A stretch of 33,126 nucleotides of DNA from Chromera velia. Lineage: Eukaryota; Sar; Chromeraceae. Every line of letters starts with the position of its first letter. Within the stretch, counting starts at the first letter, position 1. The translations under genes were made by a program, and so were the position numbers. Under the pieces are notes generated by a model. It worked only from the letters and a program-made list of their open reading frames with translations. It had not been told where the DNA came from and did no database searches. Below, one piece after another: positions 19,324 through 30,600 of the stretch. Location of the stretch: NCBI GenBank assembly GCA_018398765.1, contig JAHBMJ010005818.1:31698-64823 (forward strand), written 5' to 3'.

Positions 19324-19485
19324 AGTTGTGCTAGACTGCCCCAGTGAAAGAGGGGGCAGACATGCATGCATATGGGGTATGGGACTGACTCCGGAGGAGT
19401 GTATCCCAGTGGATAGCCACAGCCCCGTGGTGGACGAAAGTTTACCGAGACCGAGACCGAGTGCAGTTGTTTTTAATTGAGTGCC

Positions 19486-19566
19486 ACGCGGCCTCCGCGG
19501 CCCATGCAAAAGCGGCGGCGCGGGCGCGGGGCCGCGGGCCGCGCCTGCGGCGGCGGCCCCCGGCCC
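19486..19566. promoter_or_regulatory. GC-rich island upstream of the KH gene
   Basis: About 80 bases of nearly pure G and C (GCGGCGCGGGCGCGGGGCCG and similar) lie 240-320 bases before the ATG at 19808, between AT-rich flanks. A comparable island precedes the gene at 24279. A CpG-rich core promoter is an inference only. Confidence 0.35.
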
Positions 19567-19807
19567 AATCAACAAAATCGATCGAATTAAAAAATGAATC
19601 AGAGGAAAATTTGTGTGTCGGAGTCGACCAGGAGGCCGGGAAGGAGAAACACTGCTGCAGCGACTCAATTTCATTCGATTATATACAGACAGGTCAAACG
19701 TGTACTTTGTCAGTCTTTTGTTTGATTTTGTGCTTTTCTGTTCCGACATTGGAAGAGAGAAAAAGACAGGGGAGACGGGCCGTTTATTTTGTTGTCGGTC
19801 CGAAGCA

Positions 19808-22268
19808 ATGGACAAGAATGCACAACTTGCTCAGCGATTGCAGGCGGCCGTAAAGGGCGAACCTTCTCCAGAACATGCCTCCGCCGCAGCCTCCAATGGA
19901 TTTTCCCACAACCGCATTCGCATTGCCTTATGGGATGCAGAGGCACCTTACTCCTTCACGGAAGAGGACCTTGCCCAGGTGTTCTCCTGCTTTGGCGCCG
20001 TCGAGAGAGTCGAAGTGGACTTCAATGGAGAGGGAATTGTCACACTCCCTTCTCTGGCAGCTCTCGAGGATGCCATCAAAGAGTTGAATGGTCTTGTCGT
20101 TCCAGCACTAGGTCATATTGTAGTGGAAGTTGACAACGGGAACCCCATCGGAAAAGTGAAGGAACCCGCCAGACTGTCTGATGAGGTGCAAAATCTGGTC
20201 GCTGCCTTGAGAGAAGTTCCGGCCGCCTCACCAGCATTTGATCCAGTCAGTAGTGTGTGTCGTAAGGTGCTTCCGATTCCTTTGCATCGGGTCTCCAAAA
20301 TACACCGTCTTTGACTCTTGTCTCCTTCGTGCAGATAAGGGGACCGCCTCCAGGTCCTCTGCAGGCACCAGCACCCATCGCGCCACCTCCCAGACCAGGG
20401 GCGGACCTTTCAAAGAGCAAACTTCTTGCGAAGATGGAACTGATCGACTGTTTCGGGCTTGAACCTGCCTTCGGCATTGCAGGCGTCAGTCCTACCTTCC
20501 CCTTTTGAGTCTCACAGACCTCTGCACTGTCTTCTCCGTTTGGATAGCAAGGGTCCACTTCCCCTTTTTATTCGCTTCCCTGTCATCTCCTGGATTCTTG
20601 TAGGATCCAGTCGTATGGTTCTTCATTCACCTCCGTTTCTTTCACCCTCGATGTCCTACGGCACAAGAGTTCTCTCCTGCTCGTGGATCTACATTTAGAT
20701 TTGCATTTGTGTGCGCTTCTATGTCTGGTGCAACTCTCTGTTGCACGGGGAATGCCTCTTGGCTCCCTGTCTGTCAGTCACTGACCTCGATTCCCTTCTG
20801 GTCGCATCGCGAATTTTCCCCCTTTTTAAGTCCTTGCTTTGCCGCTCTCCCCCTTCTCGACTGTTCCTACCTTTCTTATCGACGTGGCAAACTTCCGCAA
20901 GCTTCTCGTGTCAGCAAGCCTCTGTAAGGGAGCAAGCCTCCCACCTGTACGGTCCCTTCCATGCGTTAACTGCACACGCCCCTCCCACCATTCCGTTCCG
21001 ATCCATGCATCAACCAACTCTTCCGTTCCCTCCCGTGAATGCACGCATGCGGGAGTACGTGCAGCGCCTGCTGGGAGAGAAGAACACGAACATGCTCCAC
21101 ATCTTGAAGGAGTGCAACCACCAAATAGACATCGGGATCAAGGGTCAGCCATCCAAGGGGGGGCTAGGGGAAAAATTATTTGAGAACTTCAGATGAATGC
21201 GTCAAACCTGGAGCAGCTTGTCGTCATGACCGTTTTGTTGGAGAGACGTGGTTCCGCTTCTACAACGGTCCGTGTTTCTCTCCACGTGAACCTGTGCGAC
21301 TCTTGGCTGACCTTGTCGGGTTAGCTTTCTGGACTGTGAAGGAAAGGGGCTGACACTTTTTGTTCATTCATTCAGCCTTTGATGAGTATTTTTTCGTGCA
21401 GACTTTTCTGCACAAAACATGGATAAGCATGTTGTGATCTTGAAATCCGTTTGCTTTTCTGTCGTGTCCACGGAGGCTAAATGCGTCGAGGCAAACACAC
21501 TTGAACTGACTGCTTTATCGATCCTCTGTGGCTTTATGTTCTCTGCGCATGCATGCAGGGAAAGCTTCGAACACCGCAGAAAGGAGAGAACGCCTTCATT
21601 TGACTGTTTCTTCTACCTCTCCGCAAGCCTATGAGTCAGTCAGTTCGTCAGATAGTCAGCCAGCGAGCCTTCCTCGCCTGTGCTTTTCCCCTTCTTCCCT
21701 CTGCTCTGTCTTCACCTTTACACTGTTTCGGTTTGAGTTCCTTATTTTTGCCGTCCTCTCGATCCCTTCAGTCAACGGCGGCTTTGTTTCTTCCCCCCCC
21801 GGAGGTCTGCGTGGCAGAATCTAGTGCCTTTTTGAAAGTCTGCTTCGCTTTGGGGGACGTGATACAAAACTGTTGTTTCGTATTGATCATGCTCGGGGGA
21901 TTGTGAGGAGAAGGAACAGATCACCATCTCGCTCACTTTTCATTTGATTTTGACTGATGCGGTGCAGCAAGGCTGTGGGCTTAGTGGAGGACCTGACTGT
22001 GTCCGTGTTCAGAGACTTCATCGAGTTTGCAGCGTAAGTCAGTGAGTCAGACACTGTATGCAGATGCAATCGGTCGTGTTTTCATTTTGTCTTATCACTT
22101 CCCACCTTTCCCTGTCGTCCTCTGATACACTCTCGGGTTGTTTCTCTCTTTCTTGCTTCCTTCCTTCTCGTTTTTGGTTTTTATCTCTTGATTCCTTACT
22201 GCGCCCCTTGATTCCTTCCTTCTGTTCGTTTTTTCGTTCTTTTCTCATTCTTTTGTTTTCTTTCTTTC

Positions 22269-22299
<31 letters not shown>

Positions 22300-22793
22300 T
22301 CGTTCGTTCTTCTTCCTTTCTTTCGCTCTCCCTCCCCCAGTTCTCTTCTCTATGTTTGCCCTTCTCGTGTTCTTTTCTTTCTTCGCCTCATGATGTGTCC
22401 TTCTTTTGGCCTCTTTGTATGGTTTTCCTTCGCCACAATCTTCTCTGAATGCCTTTTCGTACTCCAACTCTGTTACTCGGCAGTCTCTCCCTTGAGCGAG
22501 AACATATCCGAGCACAACGACTGTGCAGATTGATGTCGGGTCGTTATTGTTTTTATCGCCTCGTCCCTCGCACCGTTTTTTCACCGTTGCACTCATGTGC
22601 CGCTACAATAACGAATACAATACAATTCAGTGTGATGCGATACAATACAATACAATGCAGGCAACGGGGCTCGCAGGCTCCTCCGACTCTTGGTCTGATG
22701 CGGCACGAGTATCTGGAGACAGAGGGCAATCAGCCGCAGTACCTGGGGCACACAGTCATCTTCCCCCCCCCCGACCCTATTCCTCCGTACTAA
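19808..22793 (+). CDS. RRM-like plus KH-domain RNA-binding protein, KHDC4/BLOM7-like (six exons, 363 aa)
   Basis: Exons 19808-20245, 20335-20484, 20915-21143, 21559-21634, 21968-22033 and 22661-22793 join with matching phases. Donors are GTCAGT, GTCAGT, GTCAGC, GTCAGT and GTAAGT; four acceptors are TGCAG and one is GTCAG. The start is the only ATG in its open frame. Residues 35-110 resemble an RRM (IRIALWD as RNP2-like; the RNP1 position lacks the usual aromatics). A Pro-rich linker follows. Residues 237-320 form a KH domain that appears only after splicing: MREYVQRLLGEKNTNMLHIL, DIGIKGKAS, ERLHLTVSSTSPQAYDKAVG, LVEDL. This parallels the KHDC4 class, where the lobe reads FLRGKGS. The GxxG loop is GEKN, so its second Gly is missing, which may weaken nucleic-acid contact. 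It probably acts in the nucleus in splicing or mRNA metabolism, by family analogy. Confidence 0.75.
22257..22312 (+). repeat. (TTTC)n microsatellite in the last intron of the KH gene
   Basis: Imperfect TTTC/CTTT units sit within the 627-base intron 22034-22660. The bases just before the acceptor are an ACAAT-type repeat rather than a polypyrimidine tract. Confidence 0.85.
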
Positions 22794-23096
22794 AATATGA
22801 GCTGTTGATCTATCTGCTCTCTCTTTTAAATGGCATCTTGCCGTTTTTTTCTATGTTGTCCCTAGTGCTGTCCTACTTGTCATAAGGACCCTCATCTAGC
22901 GAGCCCGGCGGCGCACCATCTAGCGTATCCGTCGATAGGCTAGTCATACATTCTTTACATAGTATTACATAGTATTTTGTTGATTAAAAAGTTTTCAATG
23001 AAAACCATGTTGGCATACAGCAATCTATAGATTAACACCTTATTGATTTGACTATTTCAAATTTGATTCGAATTAATTTGAACTTAAATTTTTGTT

Positions 23097-23118
23097 GATA
23101 GGATAGGATAGGATAGGA
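23097..23118 (+). repeat. (GATAG)n short tandem repeat
   Basis: About four copies of GATAG in an AT-rich spacer. Confidence 0.8.
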
Positions 23119-24045
23119 TTAATGTCTGGAGGATTGGCCTCCTGCCCCAATGCCGAGCGCTCGACGTGCGGCGTCCAGGAAAAGCGCATACACGCGTCAG
23201 ACCTTCCTGGCCGGCCCGCACAGGCCAAAAAGACCTGTACCGCAAACTGTTTACGTGATACTCAATCAATTACTATTAATCGCATGCGAAAGACTGCAAT
23301 CAATCAACTCTCACTGACGATGCTGTGGCCCGCCGATCGATCCGGCGGAGCTCAAACAGGCTTCAAACGGAGGCATCTCAAAACAAACGGTCGATCGATT
23401 AGAGGCCAATCTCATTACTTCCCAGTCACTCCACCCTTTGGTTTCTCCCTCTTCCTGAATGTTTGAATTGAATAAGTCATTTGAATTTTTTGTAGAATGA
23501 TTGATTGAATGTTTGAGTAAGTTAGAGTGACTGTAGGCGTATCTGAGTGGATGCTTTAATCTAGGGGCCTTAGTACGGTATTGATTGATTGATTGTATCA
23601 TTATCATGCGCCATCACCTTCCAGCCTGGACTTATCCGCCTATTTACGCCTATTTGTAGACTTTTAGTATTTAGCAGTAACGTATGAGGCAGTTTTATGT
23701 ATTTTTGTGTCTGCAATAGCATTCCATTGAAATGAATTCATTAATTTTATTTCACTGATTTTTAGAGTAAAGTACTTTAGATGCCCTTTTTCAAACTTTG
23801 TCAGTTAATTTAGGTGTAGCAAGCCTATGATGTGTGATTGATGCTGACTCTACTCATGTGGCCCCTGATATGGGAAATTGTAGGAGATTGTTTGCCACCC
23901 AGGCTAAGCCACTTCAGAACGCTAGCCCCAGCTTTCAACTACTGAGCTTTGCCGGTACTATCTGGTACTTTGCCAAAATTTTTAACTATAAATCAGCGGT
24001 ATCCTTAGCCTACTCTAGCCTACTCCTCGCGGCTCAGGAGTCAGG

Positions 24046-24112
24046 TCGGCGCGGGCAGGCCGGCGCTTTCAAGCTGGTGGGGGGCGCGCCGCCCGGCGCG
24101 GTACGCATGCGT
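24046..24112. promoter_or_regulatory. GC-rich island upstream of the ankyrin/RING gene
   Basis: A GC-dense stretch (GGGGGGCGCGCCGCCCGGCG) lies 170-230 bases before the ATG at 24279. The position parallels the island before the KH gene. A promoter role is inferred. Confidence 0.3.
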
Positions 24113-24278
24113 GCGTCAAATTCACAGACGGACAAGAAAACGGACGTCAGTTTCCTTGCTTAGATGTACTCTCTGCCGGCTCATTGGAAGTCCAAGTTCA
24201 ACACGTGGGTCGTGTGCCTTGTTGCTCGTGAAGTGAATTTTGTCTAAAACGTGCTTGGCTGTTGCCTCTTCCACGCAA

Positions 24279-25246
24279 ATGAGCGATTTTGGAGACTGGG
24301 GGGACTTTCTCTTTGAGGAGAAAGAGGAATACCCTCCCCCGTCTCCTCCTTCAGAGCGGGATCCCGAGCAGCTGCTTTTGCAATTCTTGTCTTCGTCTCC
24401 CAGCCCCACCGCCTCCGCTCTCAATGCTTTCGCGGCGGAGAACGGTATCGACACCTCGCCCCACGAAGAATCGATCTTCTTCGTTGCTGCGTCTCTAGGA
24501 AACGTCTCCGTGGTCGATTCGCTCCTTAACCTCTTCCCCGTCACGCTGAGGGACGAGCAGGGCCGCACGGTGCTGCACCGGGCCATCAAGAGCAGACGGG
24601 ATAGTCTGGTGCGTTTCCTGTGCTACTGTAAGAAGATCGGCTGGGATCGCAAGAGGGCCCTGTTCGAAGTGAGGGATGAAAGGGGTTTGACTCCCCTAGC
24701 CCAGGCCGTGGTGCTCAATTTTGTTCCTGCCATCATCGCCCTGTGCGGCGAGCAGTACTGCGGCGGGAGGAACCCTGATGAGTTTATTGGCCAGGATGTG
24801 GAAGTCGTTAGAGAGGCCGCACAGCGCGCGCTGTCGGAAACGACGAAGGAGCGTCTGATCGACTGGCTCCACTTCCACTTCCTCCAGCAACTCTCCTACG
24901 CCATCTTCACAAGAGACATGACGCCAGAGAAGGCACAGGAGAGACTAAGGTACCTTGGTGTCGACCCGGAGATGTTTGGGTTGTTTGACAGTGGTGTGGA
25001 CCAGGTGTTGGGTTGTGTCCGGGTTGCTTGTCTGTGCTCAGATGCCAGGATGCTCCGGTGGCTTCTGGACACCTACGGTGAAATGACCAACCTGAGGGAG
25101 TTGGCCGAAAGGGAGGCTTATATCCCTATAGGGGGGCGTGCGCTGATGGGGAGGGATGGGAGGGAGTTGTCAGAAGGCGGATACGGAGAAGATCAGAAGA
25201 TGAACAGAGTGAAAATGATTTCTATGTTTTGGGATGGACAGGTGGG

Positions 25247-25310
<64 letters not shown>

Positions 25311-25455
25311 TTCTTTCTTTCTTTCTTTCTTTCTTTTCTTTCCTTTCTTTCCTTTCTTTCCTTCTTTCTTTCTTTCCTTCTTTCCTTCTTTCCTTCTTTC
25401 CTTCTTTCCTTCTTTCCTTCCTTTCTTTCTTTCTTTCTTTCTTTCTTTTCTTTCN

Positions 25456-25488
<33 letters not shown>

Positions 25489-25601
25489 GTGTATGTATCT
25501 ATGCGTCTTTGTGTCCCCAGCTTTCTCTCTCTCTCTCTCTCTCTGAGTGTCTCCTTCTCCCTCTCTCTGTATATGTATATGTATATATATACATACACAC
25601 A

Positions 25602-25636
<35 letters not shown>

Positions 25637-27509
25637 CTGCAGGGGTCCTTCGCCGACTTTCTGGAAAGGCGGATGAAGGACAGGTATGGTGGGGAGGATC
25701 CCCGCGAGCGCGACATTCAGCGGTCGGTTGACAAAGAGATCAAACGGCAGAGGGGGACTGGCTGGGGTCTGAGGGAAAAGGAAAGGAACAAAAGCGAACA
25801 AGAGCAAGAGCAGGAGGGGCAACAGGAGGAGGAAGTCGGGGAGGGGGATATGGGTACGCTCTTCCCATCTCGTGTTTCCACGTTCGAGATGTTGGTTGAC
25901 CACATTGGCCTCTCCGTCGTTCCCCCTCTAGACCCCCTGGTTGACCTAGGCCGAGTCGATATCCTAGAGTATCTCATCAAAAAGTACGAGATCGACTTGC
26001 TCATTCCTCTGCCCGACAACCTGGAGGAGGTGTTGGAGGCAGAGAGGGAAGAAGAGCTACAGGCTACGGAGAATGGAGGGGAGGAGGGAGACACGTGCGG
26101 CATTTGCTGTGACAAGATGGTCAACCCCATCACTCTGGACTGTCCCGGAAAGCACACCTTCTGCAGGGTGTGTCTCCGCAGGGTGCGGTACCCAAACGCT
26201 GAGAGGCCCAATATCCCCTGTCCCCTCTGCCGCCACGAGGTCTACTTCCCCCACGCCCACGACTCTGTCTCTGATCGACAAGCGCGCGCATTGCGCGAAT
26301 GGATTACCCGAGATAAGAATTCCCCCCGGCACTCCTCTGAAGACGAGTCGGACAGAGACTCCAACGATCGAGAAATCGAAGATCGGTCCCGCTCCCATCA
26401 ATGGAATAAGAAGCGTCCCCCGCTCTGGTGGGCCAGGAGGTGGTGGGAGGGGCGGGGGAGGCTCTGGGACAAGGCAGACACCTTGGGCTCCTCTCTTCTG
26501 GCTGTCGCCTTCGCCTCCAGTGCGATGGGGGTCGTGGAGAAACTCCGCAAGGACTTCGGGATGGATCCCGGAAAGGTCAGTTGACGGACTGTGACCCACT
26601 TGCGTTGGAAAGTGTTTGGTCCTCTCTGGATTGTGGCTGTCCGGAAAAGTGCGCTTGTTTGTGTTCATCACTGGCAGCCCACATGTCCAGTACTGTCTGA
26701 AATCGTGTGTATCTGTCAGTCCGCTTTGGACCCTGGGTGTTTTTTCTACAGGCAGTGAAGCTTAAGGTCCTGCAGTGCCCTTCGAAGTTTTTTGTTTCGT
26801 GAATGAGTCTGGGTGTGGAGGATCTGGTGCAGGCTACGTTCCTTGAGCGTTCCATGCTTTTTTTTTTTCATGAAATAAACGTCTGCTGTGAAGACACACA
26901 TGCAGGCAACGTTCCTTGGGCGTTCCATGCTCCTTTTTGTTTTTTCTTCATGAAATGAACCTCTGCTGTAAACACACACATGCAGACCACGTTTCTTGGG
27001 CGTTCCATGCTCCTTTTTGTTTTTTCTTCATGAAATGAACCTCTGCTGTAAACACACACATGCAGGCCACGTTTCTTGGGCGTTCCATGCTCCACGTCGC
27101 TGTGACTTGCGGGCAGCGTGTAAGCGTGAAGTGGCTTCTTTCGAGGTACGGAGCTGAGTTGGCGTCCCTGGTGTGCAGGGAGGACGGGAGGGCCCCTGTG
27201 CATGTGGCCGCGCTGCAGGGGGACGATCACTTGATCGGCGTTTTGGAGGATTTTGTCGGGGGTGAGGGGGTGAAGGACTCTGAGGGGCGGGTGTGGGAGG
27301 ATATGATACTGGAGATGGTTGGCGAGGAAGATGAACAAACGGATGGTGAAGACGGCAAAGGGCGGAAGGAAAAGAAAAAGAAGAAGAAGAAAAAGGGGAA
27401 GAAGAAAGAGTCTTCTGCTGCTGAGCGGCTGCGGGAGATGAAGGTCCTGGCGATGAAGAGACGCGCGCCGGACACGGTCAACCGAAGGTCACTCACACCG
27501 GTCAATTAG
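24279..27509 (+). CDS. Ankyrin-repeat protein with a RING finger (three exons, 779 aa as modelled)
   Basis: Exons 24279-25241, 25643-26575 and 27066-27509 are all phase 0; donors are GTGGGT and GTCAGT, acceptors TGCAG. The start is the only Met in its upstream-open frame. Ankyrin-like repeats occupy about residues 64-158 (GRTVLHRAIKSRRDSLVRFL, GLTPLAQAV) and about 637-690 (GRSMLHVAVTCGQ, GRAPVHVAALQGDD). A complete C3HC4 RING lies at 473-517: CGIC, then C-x3-H-x2-C-x2-C, then CPLC. This architecture suggests an E3 ubiquitin ligase that recognises partners through ankyrin repeats. Around the RING the sequence is acidic, with an Arg/Ser/Asp-rich tail after it. The third exon ends in a Lys-rich run (KKKKKKKKGKKKE) and an AERLREMKVLAMKRR helix. 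The true 3' end is uncertain: the next exons (from 27687) may belong to this gene through a donor upstream of the TAG. Confidence 0.75.
25244..25635 (+). repeat. Composite microsatellite filling an intron, with an unresolved base
   Basis: In order: CT repeats (about 25247-25273), CTTT/CCTT repeats to 25454, an n at 25455, CT repeats again, a second CT run (25522-25544), a TATG/TA segment, then ACAC and a GT run of about 15 units ending near 25634. Together they occupy nearly the whole 401-base intron 25242-25642. The GT run stops within eight bases of the acceptor GCCTGCAG. The array length may be misassembled around the n. Confidence 0.9.
26828..27090 (+). repeat. Tandem ~80-bp repeat carrying a 3' splice site and exon start
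   Basis: TGCAG followed by a near-identical 25-base exon start (ACGTTTCTTGGGCGTTCCAT in the last two copies) occurs at 26828, 26901, 26981 and 27061. Spacings are 73, 80 and 80 bases. The last copy is the acceptor of the real ankyrin exon; the earlier ones continue into T-rich sequence and a TGA. A fainter fifth copy may begin at about 26773. The repeat spans intron end and coding start, so it copied a functional splice junction. Confidence 0.9.
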
Positions 27510-27686
27510 TTGTGCATGTATCGGTATCTATTCATAGATACTCGAGAGACTGTTGTCATGCATGCAAACACGCGACTGGACCTCGTGTGCATGTACGCGA
27601 ATCTTGGAACCGTTTTTGCTCTTGGCCTCTTCTTCATCTGTGTGTGAGGATGTTCAAGTGATCCCTCGTGTGTTGGCGTTGTGCAG

Positions 27687-30600
27687 AATGGCTTCGTCGC
27701 TTCATGAATGCGGAATGCTACTCCTTCATGATGATCGTCTCTACGTGCATAGTTTCCATTGAAGATGATTTCCATGCAACGAATGCAGACTGGTTGCACT
27801 CCTCGAGGCAGAGGCTCCCCTCGAGACCCTGGTAGCCCTCTGTAAATCCACAAATGCGCTGTACACGCTCCTGAACAATTTTATACACGACCGGTCCATG
27901 TACTGGATTTTCGCGGGCGCTGACGCCCGGAAGCGCAGGGAGGAGAAGAGCAGCGAGGGGAATCAGGAGGACGGGGGGGAACGGGAGAATGAGGAGGGGA
28001 AGGAGAATTGCCCGGAGGGGGGGAAGGAGAAGGAAGACGAAAAAGGTGAGGGTGAGGGAGAGCCAAGTTGCACTGCTGTAGACAACACGGACCCGGTCAT
28101 GAGGTTCCTCATGTCTCACGTCCTCCCCAAGTACCAGAGGGTTGACTTCTTCAGATGGGTCATCCTGAACGTCTACGTCAAAGAGTATCGCTTCATGAAG
28201 TACGCGTCAGTTTCTCTCATCCACCTGCTGCATGTTTTCCTCTTGTCGCCTGCCGCTGTTTTGGCTGCTGCTTCAGACAGAAAGACTGCCACCGATAGAT
28301 AGGCAAAAAGATGAGGTGGCAAAGTTATGAAAGTACATTGAAAAGATGGATGGACCGAGAAACAGACGCACAGGTAGATAAGTACGCAAGCAGGCAGGCA
28401 AGAAAAGACTGCACATACATGAAGGTCTATGTGTTGTCGTGACAGTGCAAGCGTTTGTCGGTCCGAAGACTGCGGGTCGACAGCTGGGCTTAAAAGCGGA
28501 GTCCCAGAATACGAATCTCGGATCGATCATATGGAACAACGCACTTCTAAACAGACGCACTGACATTCAAAAAGGTCTTAAAAAATAAAGGAGTTCCATC
28601 ATGAAAGAAATGTTGCTTGATTTATTATGTACAGATGCACACATCATGGATACAGCCTTTTGACGCTCTTCATCCCTTCCCACTGCAGGTGTTGCGATTG
28701 GGGCGGTCCCCCCGGATTCACCCCTGAGTCTTTTCGCGTCCTCGCCCACTTGCCCCCCGACAGTCAGATGAGCCTCCCTCTCCACCCCCTGTCTTTGGAG
28801 GGCCACCGGGAGGTCGGGAGGGTCTGCGAGGACCTGCAGAAAGTGGTGGAAGCCGACAAGGCGCTGTCGAAGATTCGGGAGCCTCTGAAAAACTTGTTGA
28901 GACAGAGCAGGGACGCAGACGGCCGGGAGGGTCTGTTCGGTCCTGAGGTGCTCATTCGCCTTCGAAATGAGGAGGAGCGATTGCTGGCCTCCCTCCCGGG
29001 TGAGTGTCTTGAGCTAGAGGAGATTCAGAACTCGATCTTTTGGACAAAGGAGATCCTCCGAAATCCGGACAATCGAATTTTGGGGTGCGCATATAGCGCA
29101 AGAGGGTCGGGCAGCAAGCCAACCCTGGTGGAGATGGCGGCGCTGTTTGGGACAGTGGAGGCCCTCCAGTGGGTCCTGGACGAGTGGGCAAAGGTCAGGG
29201 AGTGCTTTTTTTCTTTCGGAAACTCAGCATTATTAATTGTTTTTCTGAGTAACACTCTAGTGAGTCCTCGGCGAGAAGCAAACTGTCAGACAAACAGGTT
29301 ATGATTGGCATTGCAGGAATGTTGCGGTACAGTAAAAGGTGCCCCCCCCCCCTCCTTAAATTCAAATAGAATCCTGTTTCCCTCTTTCTTTCTGCCTGTG
29401 TGTCTCTTATGTACCTTGATGTTGTCTGACCTGTCTGAGGATCCTGTGGCATCTTTCTCCGTCTTGGTGAGGACTGTGTGTATGTGATTTGTGTGATGAC
29501 GTCTCTGAACAGATTGCATTTAGATTGTGTCTCTTTTTTGTCTTTCTTCTTCTCTTCCTCCTCCCCCTTCTACTACTACTTGTTCAGATCTTCGGAGAGG
29601 CCTCCCAGGTACGAGAGGCGATCTGGGCCCTCCGTACGGTCTGCTACGGGGCCCGGCTGTCGATTGGACGGCCCGACGCAGCACAGTTCCTCCTCGACTG
29701 GCTCCACTCCAGGGGGGTGGACGTGAACACACTGGAGGTCCCTTCACGCTTCAGGAGGAGGCCGAGAGAGGAAGAAGTGTGTTTGGAGGAGGACGGTGAG
29801 GGAGTAGGGGTGGAGAGCGAGGAGGAGGAGGGAGAGGAGGAGACAGGGTCAGAGGACGAGGAGGGGGTCCAGGGAGGGAAGGGAGCCTCCCCACCGGGCC
29901 CTCAGAGTATAGAGAAGAGGTGGAAGGACGGGCCGTGCCACCATCTTGTTGATCTTGCTGTGGATATTCTGAGCAACCAGCGGAGTGACTGGAAGTTTCG
30001 GTGCAAAATTTCGGAATCTCCAGAGGCCAAATTTAGTGACCTGATGGTCGCTGTGTTTCGGTCTGAGGATGTGGCTTCTGTTCTATTGTCCCACCCTGCA
30101 GTCAAAATCCGTCCTGAAGAATTCCTCTCCCATCAGACATTGGACCGGTCGATGATGCGTTCGTTTTCATCGAATGGTCTTCTGGCGGGGATTGCAGAAA
30201 CCCTGTGGGTCTGCAAAGTGTCGCAGGCGCAGAAGGAGAGAGAGAAGCAGGCGGAGTTGGACAGGGAGAGAAGGGAGGAGGAGGCAAATCGAGAGAATGG
30301 AGAGCTCCCAGAAAATTCTAGCAGCAAAGAAAAAGAAGCCGCCTCCTTAGCCTCAGCCTCAAAACAACCATCAGCCAAAGCCATAGCTGCAGCCGCGAAA
30401 TCTGTTCGCTCCTCGGTTCCCCTTCCTGGTGTGCTTTCTGAGCTTGTCGATGTAGTGCATCAGACGAGCTTCTTCCCCCACCCCGTCTCCCTCGTAGAGT
30501 GGCTCTACGCAGACCGTCTTGCCTTCGTTGCACGAAAGTTCTGTGACAAGATTCAGTGGCGAGACGCAGAGCAGCCCCACCTAGAAGAATCCAGTGCCCC

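Larger units (their letters stand above)
22794..24278. other. Intergenic spacer
   Basis: The spacer is AT-rich to about 23120 and again at about 23460-23830. Frames at 23122-23466 and 23834-24163 are open but show no family features, and I do not support them as genes. Short GATAG and GATT repeats occur. A GC-rich island lies at its 3' end. Confidence 0.45.

Noticed and set aside
22039-22596. 185-codon minus-strand Lys/Glu-rich frame
   Set aside because: It is the reverse reading of the pyrimidine-rich TTTC array in an intron of the KH gene.
25170-25731. Long frames of Ser/Leu/Phe or Arg/Glu/Lys repeats
   Set aside because: They translate the intronic CT and CTTT microsatellite and cross an unresolved base.
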